Positions 1-5,380 of a stretch of 6,966 nt of DNA are shown in pieces (the stretch's first letter is position 1; each line of letters opens with the position of its first letter). The stretch comes from Planctomycetota bacterium (lineage in GTDB: Bacteria > Planctomycetota > Phycisphaerae > WQYP01), in contig JAJYGE010000429.1 of the NCBI GenBank assembly GCA_021785155.1, positions 1 through 6,966 of the forward strand, written 5' to 3'. Below the pieces are notes generated by a model. That model did no database searches. It was not told the DNA's origin and worked only from the letters and a program-made list of their open reading frames with translations. The translations under genes were made by a program, and so were the position numbers.

Positions 1-504
1 GTGATTATTGATAGCACGGTTGAACCGGTTCTTCCTGTTTTGCGCGCGGTGGGAAAAATTCCCAGCGGATTGTTTATTCTTACCACCGGCGAAGGTCCAC
101 ACCAATCGGCCATGCTCGTGTCATTTGTCCAGCAATTGAGTTTTGAGCCACTGTGTATTGGTGTTGCCATTCACAAAGATCGGGAGATTAGCGATATTAT
201 TGAAAAAGCGGGATATTTTACGCTTAATATCTGTCCAGCGGGGGATAAGGGTTTATTGCGTAAATTTGCCCGTCACGCGTTGACAGGTGATGCGGCAACG
301 GCGGACGTGGAGCATCGGAAATTGTCGCAGGGCGGCATTGTGCTGCTGGAAGCCTGTGCGTATGTGCATTGCAGGTTCAGCCACCGCGTGAGCTATCACG
401 CAGATCATGAATTGTTTATCGGTATAGCGCAAGAGGGTGATGTTACCGGCGATTCCAAGGTCAAGCCGATGGTGCATACCCGGCACGATGGCTCAAAATA
501 TTAA
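1..504 (+). CDS. Flavin reductase-like, FMN-binding domain protein (start possibly upstream of window)
   Basis: Small single-domain protein of the flavin reductase-like (FMN-binding split barrel) family. Members bind FMN and reduce free flavin with NAD(P)H or act as electron-transfer modules, in the cytoplasm. Visible hallmarks: GKIPSGLFILTT at residues 18-29 (the usual G-x-x-x-S/T-G-hydrophobic-TT entry strand), SAMLVSFVQQLSFEP at 36-50 (the flavin-contacting M/T-x-S-x-x-x-x-S-x-x-P segment), GYFTLNI at 71-77, ADHELFIGIAQEGDV at 134-148 (the family D-H-x-L-x-x-G-x-V strand), and a short KPMVHTRHDG end. The segment order also resembles the C-terminal flavin reductase domain of cyanobacterial flavodiiron proteins. 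The reading frame opens at base 1 with GTG. The domain begins about 16 residues in, so GTG could be the true start, but no upstream sequence is visible to confirm it. The next plus-strand gene begins 54 bases after the TAA, suggesting co-transcription. Family call is firm; substrate and partner are unknown. Confidence 0.85.
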   Translation: MIIDSTVEPVLPVLRAVGKIPSGLFILTTGEGPHQSAMLVSFVQQLSFEPLCIGVAIHKDREISDIIEKAGYFTLNICPAGDKGLLRKFARHALTGDAATADVEHRKLSQGGIVLLEACAYVHCRFSHRVSYHADHELFIGIAQEGDVTGDSKVKPMVHTRHDGSKY

Positions 505-558
505 TATGGCACAAGCGAATTGGTTGGCAGGCTTGAATTTGGACTTAAAACTCCTAAA

Positions 559-1713
559 ATGCCTTTTATGATAAATACGCAACTGCTATATGAATCGCTT
601 CCCTTGGAACTTGCTGACCCGGTCAACGCCGCAATACTTGCAGTATCGGAAGATCGTATCCAGGGCTTTCACCGCGATCCGCTGGGCGAAATCGCCAGAC
701 TTTCCGGAATCCCTGTTGCACAGGTGATTCAACGCATCGCGGCCCTGTTGCGGGCCGGCGTGATTCGTCGGGTCCGGCAGACATTGCTGGCCACCAATTT
801 AGCGTCCGGTGCTTTGGTGGCGTGGGAGATTCCACCAAGTTGTTTAAGTGCGGGTTTTGATTACCTCTTCCAGCAGGATCCCTTTTCCGGACATGTGGTG
901 ATTCGTTCAACCGATGGTGAAACCACCGGTTCCAGGTATCGTCTATGGACAACGCTTAAAGTGCCGCAGGGTTTTTCACTGGAAAAGCATTGCGCGCTTT
1001 TGCTGAAGCAGATCGGTGCGGTGTCATTTAAGATCATGCCGGCCAAGAGATTATTTGCGCTGGGCGTCGGGCATGTGCGGCGGAAGGGTATGGAGCCGGG
1101 CAGCAAATCAGAGGAACTTGCGGAGGTTCTGGAAACCAGAACCGTTGAACTCTCTGACCTGCAATGGCAGGTATTAACATCCTTGAAGCGTGAATTTTCT
1201 CCGGATGAACTGGCCATAAATCTTTGGGATCGGCGCGCGGCGGAAGCTGGCGTAAGCCTGGAAGAGTTCTACGCGGTGGCGGATCAATTACATTCGCTGG
1301 GTGTCATTGGCCGTTTTTCAACTTTTCTGGAACATGTTAAGCCCTTGCCAACCGGTGAAAAAGTAACACAGTACAATGCGCTGTTTCACTGGGCGGTGCC
1401 AAAAGGGAGAGAAATTGATGCCGGGCGGCAGGTTGGCCGTTTTCACATTATGACACACGCCTACTGGCGTGAGGGCGGGATAGAGTTTGGAAACGTCAAC
1501 ATCATGGGAGTGGCCCATGGGAAAGATAAAAATCTGCTTTTAGCGCACAAGGCGGCCATGGACGCCCATTTGGCGCAGGTTGGAATTCCTGTTTCTTATA
1601 CCAATGTATTTTGGGGCGGACGCAGCGAAATAAAGCCCAGTGAAATTGTTCCCGAGGCCTACCGTGACTGGTGTGCACAGCGGGGCATTAATCCGGAATC
1701 AATGCGACAGTAA
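559..1713 (+). CDS. Fused siroheme decarboxylase-like (AhbA/AhbB, NirDL-type) AsnC-fold protein
   Basis: A duplicated AsnC/Lrp-fold protein of 384 residues (numbered from ATG 559). Each half has a winged-helix segment (about 18-75 and 196-255) followed by an AsnC-type ligand-binding domain. This is the architecture of siroheme decarboxylases AhbA/AhbB and fused NirDL, which convert siroheme to didecarboxysiroheme in the alternative heme or heme d1 pathways. The first half has an AhbA-like strand pair, RYRLWTTLKVP (126-136) and IMPAKRLFALGV (159-170). The second half keeps an AhbB-like H-A-Y-W-R (300-304), followed by NVNIMGVAHG (312-321), matching the SHCY...N-x-hydrophobic-HG pattern. The H-N-Y motif expected in the AhbA half is absent, replaced around STDGETTGS (118-126). 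Length exceeds the roughly 330 residues of fused NirDL. The start is uncertain: ATG 559, ATG 568 and TTG 520 all fit the frame and none has a clear ribosome binding site. Automatic annotation would probably say Lrp/AsnC regulator; a divergent enzyme or tetrapyrrole sensor is also possible. Confidence 0.7.
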   Translation: MPFMINTQLLYESLPLELADPVNAAILAVSEDRIQGFHRDPLGEIARLSGIPVAQVIQRIAALLRAGVIRRVRQTLLATNLASGALVAWEIPPSCLSAGFDYLFQQDPFSGHVVIRSTDGETTGSRYRLWTTLKVPQGFSLEKHCALLLKQIGAVSFKIMPAKRLFALGVGHVRRKGMEPGSKSEELAEVLETRTVELSDLQWQVLTSLKREFSPDELAINLWDRRAAEAGVSLEEFYAVADQLHSLGVIGRFSTFLEHVKPLPTGEKVTQYNALFHWAVPKGREIDAGRQVGRFHIMTHAYWREGGIEFGNVNIMGVAHGKDKNLLLAHKAAMDAHLAQVGIPVSYTNVFWGGRSEIKPSEIVPEAYRDWCAQRGINPESMRQ

Positions 1714-1729
1714 AACCGCTGAGTCAATA

Positions 1730-1743
1730 CCACCCCGGTGGGG
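1730..1743. other. Short GC-rich inverted repeat between convergent gene ends
   Basis: CCACCCCGGTGGGG lies in the 43-base gap between the siroheme-decarboxylase-like stop (1711-1713) and the proA stop (1757-1759). It can fold as a CCCC/GGGG or CCAC/GTGG stem of about 4 bp with a tight loop. There is no T tract on either side, so it is a poor intrinsic terminator; it is recorded as the only structured element in this gap. Confidence 0.2.
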
Positions 1744-1756
1744 CGCTGATGATTCT

Positions 1757-3076
1757 TTACATGCGTATATGACCATTGCCGGTGACAATAAATTTATACG
1801 TACACAAATCTGCCGCGCCCATCGGGCCGCGGGCGTGAAGTTTATCCGTACTGATGCCTATTTCCGCCCCTAATCCATACTCAAAACCATCGGCCCAGCG
1901 CGTGGATGCGTTGACCATCACGCTGGCGGAGTCCACATTTTGAATAAATTTGTTGGCCGCACCAATATCGCTGGTGATAATGGCATCGGTGTGCTGCGAG
2001 CCGTAATGCGTAATATGAGCAATGGCTTCATCAATGGAATTCACCTGTTTAATGGCCACAATCAAGTCCAGAAATTCAGCTCCCCAGTCTGATTCAACGG
2101 CCAATTTTGCGTTTTGTAACAGCCCCTGGCTGCGGGCGTCGGCGCGCATTTCCACCTTGGCTTCACGGAATTTTGCCGCAAGGCGGGGCAATACCCGTGC
2201 GGAAATGTCTTTATGAACCAGAATACATTCTGCGGTGTTGCACACCGCACAGCCGTCAACTTTGGCACTGTATGCCACATTCACGGCCATATCCGCGTCA
2301 GCGTCTTTGTCAATATAAATGTGGCATACGCCTTTGTAATGCTTGATGACCGGAATGGTGGCTTGATCCACCACCGCCCGAATCAGCGATTCGCCCCCGC
2401 GTGGAATCGCCAAATCCACCAGACCTTCCGCGGTGACCAGCACACCCACCGCCGCACGATCGGTGGTGGTGATGAGTTGTACCGCGTTGGGATCTATCTG
2501 CGAACTGATCAGGGATTCCTTGATAATTTTGGCAATTGCCTGATTGCTGCGAATAGATTCCTTGCCACCACGCAGAATGCAGGCATTGCCGCTTTTCAAA
2601 CAAAGCGCCGCCGCATCGCTTGTGACATTGGGGCGACTTTCGTAAATAATGGCGATAACGCCGATCGGAACACGGCGTTTTTCAATACGCAGCCCGTTGG
2701 GGCGGTCATAGGCTTCAATGGTTTGTCCAACCGGGTCGGTTTGCCCCGCGATTTCCCTTACGCTGATGGCCATGGCTTCAAGCTTTTTTTCCGTCAAAGT
2801 CAGCCGTGATATCAGGGGCAACGCAAGATTATCATTTTTTGCCTCTCGAAGATCGTCCGCATTGGCCTTCAGCAATTCCGCTTTGCGGGCGATAATGCCA
2901 TCGGCAATTCGCAGCAGCGTGGCGTTACGGACATTGCCGCTCAATGTCGCCAATTGTCGCGCGGCCTGCCGGGCCTGCCGGGCCATGACCAAAATGTCTT
3001 TCGTAACCTCGGCCAGATCGGCCAGTCCGGTTGCGGCTGTGTCGGGTTTAACATCTGTAATCGCTGAGCTTTGCAT
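1757..3076 (-). CDS. proA: Gamma-glutamyl phosphate reductase (glutamate-5-semialdehyde dehydrogenase)
   Basis: ProA catalyses the NADPH-dependent reduction of L-glutamyl 5-phosphate to glutamate-5-semialdehyde, the second step of proline synthesis from glutamate, in the cytoplasm. It is an aldehyde-dehydrogenase-fold enzyme. Visible: RVPIGVIAIIYESRPNVT (135-152), the cofactor-domain entry; SGNACILRGGKE (162-173); LAIPRGGESLI (222-232); the catalytic cysteine Cys279 in AVCNTAECILVH; and a perfect match to the ProA family signature at 345-366 (V-x5-A-I-A-H-I-x2-Y-G-S-x-H-T-D-x-I). The C-terminal RWADGFEYGLGAEIGIST (393-410) and HARGPMGAADLCTYK (414-428) are also typical. At 439 residues it is about 20 longer than the usual 415-420, because of a poorly conserved N-terminal extension. 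The ATG at 3076 is supported by GGAG 5 bases upstream. No proB or proC lies in the window, so proA stands alone here, convergent with the upstream pair and divergent from the membrane protein gene. No damage is seen. Confidence 0.97.
   Translation of the reverse strand: MQSSAITDVKPDTAATGLADLAEVTKDILVMARQARQAARQLATLSGNVRNATLLRIADGIIARKAELLKANADDLREAKNDNLALPLISRLTLTEKKLEAMAISVREIAGQTDPVGQTIEAYDRPNGLRIEKRRVPIGVIAIIYESRPNVTSDAAALCLKSGNACILRGGKESIRSNQAIAKIIKESLISSQIDPNAVQLITTTDRAAVGVLVTAEGLVDLAIPRGGESLIRAVVDQATIPVIKHYKGVCHIYIDKDADADMAVNVAYSAKVDGCAVCNTAECILVHKDISARVLPRLAAKFREAKVEMRADARSQGLLQNAKLAVESDWGAEFLDLIVAIKQVNSIDEAIAHITHYGSQHTDAIITSDIGAANKFIQNVDSASVMVNASTRWADGFEYGLGAEIGISTDKLHARGPMGAADLCTYKFIVTGNGHIRM
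2963..2980. repeat. Two exact tandem copies of a 9-base unit inside proA
   Basis: GGCCTGCCG is present twice in succession, followed by a further GGCC. It lies in frame in proA and encodes Arg-Gln-Ala twice (around residues 33-38) in the alanine/arginine-rich first helix. It could be a small in-frame duplication; being a multiple of three, copy-number change would not shift the frame. Confidence 0.6.
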
Positions 3077-3081
3077 GACAA

Positions 3082-3085
3082 CTCC
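3082..3085 (-). promoter_or_regulatory. Ribosome binding site of proA
   Basis: On the minus strand, GGAG lies 5 bases before the ATG at 3074-3076. It supports this start and hence the N-terminal extension relative to typical ProA. Confidence 0.65.
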
Positions 3086-3107
3086 AATGGTTCCTAAATC
3101 GTTGAGT

Positions 3108-3116
3108 ATTTTAGCA
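3108..3116 (-). promoter_or_regulatory. Candidate extended -10 promoter for proA
   Basis: The minus strand reads TGCTAAAAT, an extended -10 (TG-N-TAAAAT, 5 of 6 to TATAAT), about 31 bases upstream of the proA ATG. It predicts a leader of roughly 25 nucleotides. No good -35 hexamer sits 16-18 bases upstream, which is tolerated for extended -10 promoters. Call based on consensus only. Confidence 0.35.
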
Positions 3117-3155
3117 TATTTTTTACCGGTGAGTGTGCCTCGGTAATAGGCTCAT

Positions 3156-3161
3156 TATAAT
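3156..3161 (+). promoter_or_regulatory. Candidate -10 box for the membrane protein gene
   Basis: A perfect TATAAT on the plus strand in the divergent spacer, 86 bases before the ATG at 3248. The expected -35 position (about 3133-3138, GTGTGC) is a poor match, so the call is weak. Used as a start, it gives a leader of about 80 nucleotides that begins just before the first arm of the inverted repeat at 3171-3177. Confidence 0.3.
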
Positions 3162-3170
3162 CTTGACCGA

Positions 3171-3222
3171 TACCCGGACAGACGCCCCGAATTCCGCTAT
3201 GCTGTAGCCCGGATGCCGGGTA
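3171..3222 (+). other. Competing inverted repeats in the leader of the membrane protein gene
   Basis: CCCGG (3208-3212) and CCGGG (3216-3220) form a tight 5-bp hairpin with loop ATG. The same downstream arm, read as CCGGGTA (3216-3222), is also a perfect 7-base complement of TACCCGG (3171-3177). The two pairings exclude each other. Whether this is a regulatory leader, an operator or chance is not decidable from one sequence. Confidence 0.3.
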
Positions 3223-3247
3223 GAATCCGATTATATGGAATGAAAAG

Positions 3248-3859
3248 ATGAGCACACCAGTGGATTCGAATCAACAGGATGGCCCGCTCTCGCAGGAGCA
3301 ATTGGCCCAAATAGGTGAGGCGCGGATGAATGCTTCGCAAATTTTGCGCGCGGCGCAAATTGCCCACCGCGAATTTGTGGGGTTGATTCTCATGGGCGCG
3401 TTGACGGCAATGTTTTCCTGTTACGGAGGCATCAGTATCTCCTCACTGATTATGGGCCTGTGGATGATCGTGGGCGGCGTAATCGAGCATCTTGGCGAAC
3501 AGCGTATCCGACGCTTGGATCCCGATGTTTTCACAACGCTTAGCCGCAATCAGTTGTTGCTGGGCATCATGTTCGTGGTTATCAGCGCGTGGTGGATGCT
3601 GACGATTGCCATGGGGTCGGATAAGGACCTGGCCTCCACCGGGAAGACCTTAAGCAATCTCGGTGTCGCCGCAACGCAGATGATGCCCATGGTGAAATTG
3701 ATGCTTTACGGTGCTTATGGATCGGTGGGGGTGTTCGGTATTTTCTGGCAGGGGTATCTCGCCTGGTACTATAGCCGCCGCCAAAAGCAGTTGCTGGAAT
3801 ATATTCAAGAGACGCCAAAATGGATTCTCGATATGCAGCAGTCGGGCATTTTAGGGTAA
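3248..3859 (+). CDS. Small multi-pass membrane protein of unknown function
   Basis: I do not recognise a characterised family. The 203-residue product has a polar N-terminus (1-40, with a Gln/Ala-rich amphipathic stretch around 17-40), then hydrophobic segments at about 43-58, 62-81, 102-122 and 149-175, suggesting four transmembrane helices, and a short charged tail starting SRRQKQ (176-181). There is no cleavable signal peptide. The loop between helices 2 and 3 is basic then acidic (EQRIRRLDPD, 84-93) and leads into SRNQLLLG (99-106), which may be a family motif. The positive cluster after helix 4 suggests a cytoplasmic C-terminus. The ATG is supported by GGAA (3237-3240) 7 bases upstream. 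The gene is divergent from proA and its last 9 bases overlap the end of the opposing PhnP-like gene. A planctomycete-specific family is possible but is only an impression. Confidence 0.85.
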   Translation: MSTPVDSNQQDGPLSQEQLAQIGEARMNASQILRAAQIAHREFVGLILMGALTAMFSCYGGISISSLIMGLWMIVGGVIEHLGEQRIRRLDPDVFTTLSRNQLLLGIMFVVISAWWMLTIAMGSDKDLASTGKTLSNLGVAATQMMPMVKLMLYGAYGSVGVFGIFWQGYLAWYYSRRQKQLLEYIQETPKWILDMQQSGILG

Positions 3860-4648
3860 GGACGCACCGGGAATCTCCAAAATCATGCTGTCATGAGCCA
3901 CACGGACATTGGCCGGCAAATCGTGTTCGATGTCCTGATGGCTGACATCGTGCGATAAGTGCGTAAAATAGGCCCGCCGGGGTTTCAGATCGTCAATGAT
4001 GGCCAAAGCCTGTGAAAAGGACAGATGCGTGGGGTGTGGCCGCGGGCGCAGGGCGTCGATAATAAGTGTATCCAGGTTTTGGAGCATGGCGCGGGCTGGT
4101 GCCGGAATTTCCGCGCAATCTGTACAATACGCAAAGTTACCAATACGGAATCCCAATACAGATACGCGCCCATGCGGCAACGTTATAGCCTGCCAATTGA
4201 CGCCAAAGATTTCCTGTGGTCCATCAATTATTTTCGGCTCTAATTCCGGACGGTAAACGCCGGTTTGCGTCTGTTGTGTGAACGCATAACTAAATGCCTG
4301 TTGCAATGTGCGCATGGTAGCTTCAGCGGCATAAACGGGCAGCGGAGATCCCAGAAGGGTATTATAACGTCGGACATCATCGAGGCCAAAGATATGATCC
4401 GCGTGGCCATGCGTAAAAACCACGGCGTGGATCAAGTCCACTTTGTTGGCAATGGCCTGAAGCCTCAGCTCCGGCGTGGTATCCACTAGAACCGATTTGC
4501 CGCAGTAAGAAACCAGGGTGCTGGATCGCGTGCGCTGATCGCGTTTATCCGTGCTCGAGCAGACCGGGCAGTGGCATCCGATCATGGGAACTCCGGCGGA
4601 GGTACCGGAGCCAAGTATCACAATCCGTAATGTAGGCGTTTCCTTCAT
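3851..4648 (-). CDS. PhnP-like MBL-fold metallo-hydrolase
   Basis: Metallo-beta-lactamase-fold hydrolase, 265 residues, of the PhnP / lipoate-cofactor-like group. E. coli PhnP is the 5-phosphoribosyl 1,2-cyclic phosphate phosphodiesterase of the carbon-phosphorus lyase pathway. Visible: LGSGTSAGVPMIGCHCPVC (12-30), with the three-cysteine structural zinc motif C25, C27, C30; the dinuclear metal motif THGHADH (79-85: H80, H82, D84, H85); H159 in LPHG; D177 in YCTDCAE; and THLSH (229-233), where H230 would be the last active-site ligand and H233 the fourth structural zinc ligand. By recall of PhnP, every metal ligand is kept, so it should be an active enzyme. No phn genes are visible, so the substrate is not fixed by context. 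The ATG at 4648 has no obvious ribosome binding site. The gene ends inside the end of the opposing membrane protein gene and is divergent from the response regulator. Confidence 0.9.
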   Translation of the reverse strand: MKETPTLRIVILGSGTSAGVPMIGCHCPVCSSTDKRDQRTRSSTLVSYCGKSVLVDTTPELRLQAIANKVDLIHAVVFTHGHADHIFGLDDVRRYNTLLGSPLPVYAAEATMRTLQQAFSYAFTQQTQTGVYRPELEPKIIDGPQEIFGVNWQAITLPHGRVSVLGFRIGNFAYCTDCAEIPAPARAMLQNLDTLIIDALRPRPHPTHLSFSQALAIIDDLKPRRAYFTHLSHDVSHQDIEHDLPANVRVAHDSMILEIPGASLP

Positions 4649-4674
4649 GAACGTAAATTAAGCGGCATCAATTT

Positions 4675-4704
4675 TTGAAGCAAGTTAATAATTGTGCCGA
4701 TAAT
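4675..4704 (+). promoter_or_regulatory. Candidate sigma-70-type promoter for the response regulator gene
   Basis: TTGAAG (4675-4680, 4 of 6 to TTGACA), an 18-base spacer, then GATAAT (4699-4704, 5 of 6 to TATAAT). It lies in the 189-base spacer between divergent genes and predicts a leader of about 125 nucleotides before ATG 4838. Consensus matching only. Confidence 0.35.
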
Positions 4705-4783
4705 TTTCATATCGCCACCGGAATGGTAACGGAACCTGCCAAAGCACGCGGGAAACGGAGCCATTTTGCCCAAAGTGCTGTTG

Positions 4784-4796
4784 AAGGCGTCGCCTT
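4784..4796 (+). other. Small hairpin with T run in the response regulator leader
   Basis: AAGGC (4784-4788), loop GTC, GCCTT (4792-4796), followed by TT, so the transcript would carry a short stem running into four U. It resembles a very weak intrinsic terminator 42 bases before the start codon. A separate pair, AGCAC (4743-4747) and GTGCT (4775-4779), is also present. Apart from these and the promoter candidate, I see nothing in this spacer. Confidence 0.2.
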
Positions 4797-4823
4797 TTCA
4801 GGTGATGTCCGAAACGCAATGTT

Positions 4824-4829
4824 AAGGAG
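4824..4829 (+). promoter_or_regulatory. Ribosome binding site deciding the response regulator start
   Basis: AAGGAG, a full Shine-Dalgarno match, 8 bases before ATG 4838. The in-frame TTG one codon earlier (4835) is at a less favourable spacing and is a rarer start, so ATG 4838 is chosen. Confidence 0.75.
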
Positions 4830-4837
4830 CCTCGTTG

Positions 4838-5380
4838 ATGACCATTGTGCCTTTTGAGATTATGAGTTTCCTGATTGTGGAAGAGGATGTCGGACGTTTA
4901 ATGGCTTTGGCGGAAGCTTTTACCGAATCTCGAATTTATAACAAACTCGTTGGCCTGCCGACTGGGAAGGCCGCGTTGGAATATCTTGGATCAGGGACAC
5001 AGCATTCGGGAAAAACCGCCGCCGATGCGCTGATATTCAGCGATGTCATGTCGGACATTTCATGGCAGGAATTGGTGCGGGCAATCAATGCCAATCCCCT
5101 GTTTTTAGATTTGCGACTCGTGCTAATGACGGACCAATCCGTTAAAGAAATCATCTCCGGTGACATGGGCAACGCGGTAGATTTAATTTTGCCGCGGGAA
5201 ATCCGCCCCAGTGAGCTATTGGAAAGCCTGCACAAAATTCCCGGCTTCTGGTGTAGTTTTGTGCGCCCCAGCCCCAATGCGTCGCTCAAACCCTCTGGCC
5301 GAACATGTGGCACCGCTGCGTCGCATTCACCTCGACCAATGTCCGCAAGCAATCACGACATTGCCGCCTCAGCAATGTGA
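4838..5380 (+). CDS. Divergent single-domain response regulator (Rcp1-like receiver)
   Basis: A 180-residue protein made of one CheY-like receiver domain (about 10-141) and a 39-residue tail without recognisable domains. Receivers accept phosphate from a histidine kinase on a conserved aspartate. Features: LIVEED (12-17) supplies the acidic pair E16/D17; ALIFSDVMSD (64-73) places the likely phospho-acceptor at D69, but the usual M-P after it is missing; RLVLMTD (93-99) keeps T98; DLILPREIRPSEL (115-127) is where K-P is expected, and the conserved lysine appears to be Arg120, preceded by proline. LHKIPGFWCSFVR (131-143) matches the final-helix and F-W ending of short Rcp1-type regulators. With no output domain it would act by protein contacts. 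No kinase lies nearby. The tail (144-180, rich in S, A and P) overlaps the end of the flavoprotein gene by 28 bases and may be a recent extension or the result of a lost stop. Phosphorylation competence is uncertain. Confidence 0.8.
   Translation: MTIVPFEIMSFLIVEEDVGRLMALAEAFTESRIYNKLVGLPTGKAALEYLGSGTQHSGKTAADALIFSDVMSDISWQELVRAINANPLFLDLRLVLMTDQSVKEIISGDMGNAVDLILPREIRPSELLESLHKIPGFWCSFVRPSPNASLKPSGRTCGTAASHSPRPMSASNHDIAASAM

Noticed and set aside
520..558. TTG 520 as start of the siroheme-decarboxylase-like protein
   Set aside because: There is no ribosome binding site, and the extra 13 residues precede any domain; ATG 559 is a more likely start although it also lacks a clear site.
861..1217. 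A 118-codon minus-strand open frame opposite the siroheme-decarboxylase-like gene
   Set aside because: Shadow of a well-supported gene; serine-rich product without domain features.
2213..2809. A 198-codon open frame on the plus strand opposite proA
   Set aside because: proA on the other strand is complete with catalytic cysteine and family signature; this frame has no recognisable domain and is composition-driven antisense.
2718..3146. A 142-codon plus-strand open frame across the start of proA and the spacer
   Set aside because: It is antisense to proA, has no family resemblance, and its serine/alanine-rich product reflects the reverse reading of alanine/arginine-rich proA codons.
3235..3243. 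ATG-GAA-TGA mini-frame just upstream of the membrane protein start
   Set aside because: A two-codon frame is expected by chance, and its ATG has no ribosome binding site of its own.
4656..4683. A TTGCTT-N16-TTAATT promoter on the minus strand for the PhnP-like gene
   Set aside because: Both hexamers match only 3 of 6 consensus positions; it would imply an almost leaderless transcript, which cannot be judged from sequence alone.
4675..4857. A 60-codon open frame beginning with TTG in the divergent spacer
   Set aside because: There is no ribosome binding site, its start coincides with the candidate -35 box, it overlaps the response regulator start, and the product resembles nothing.
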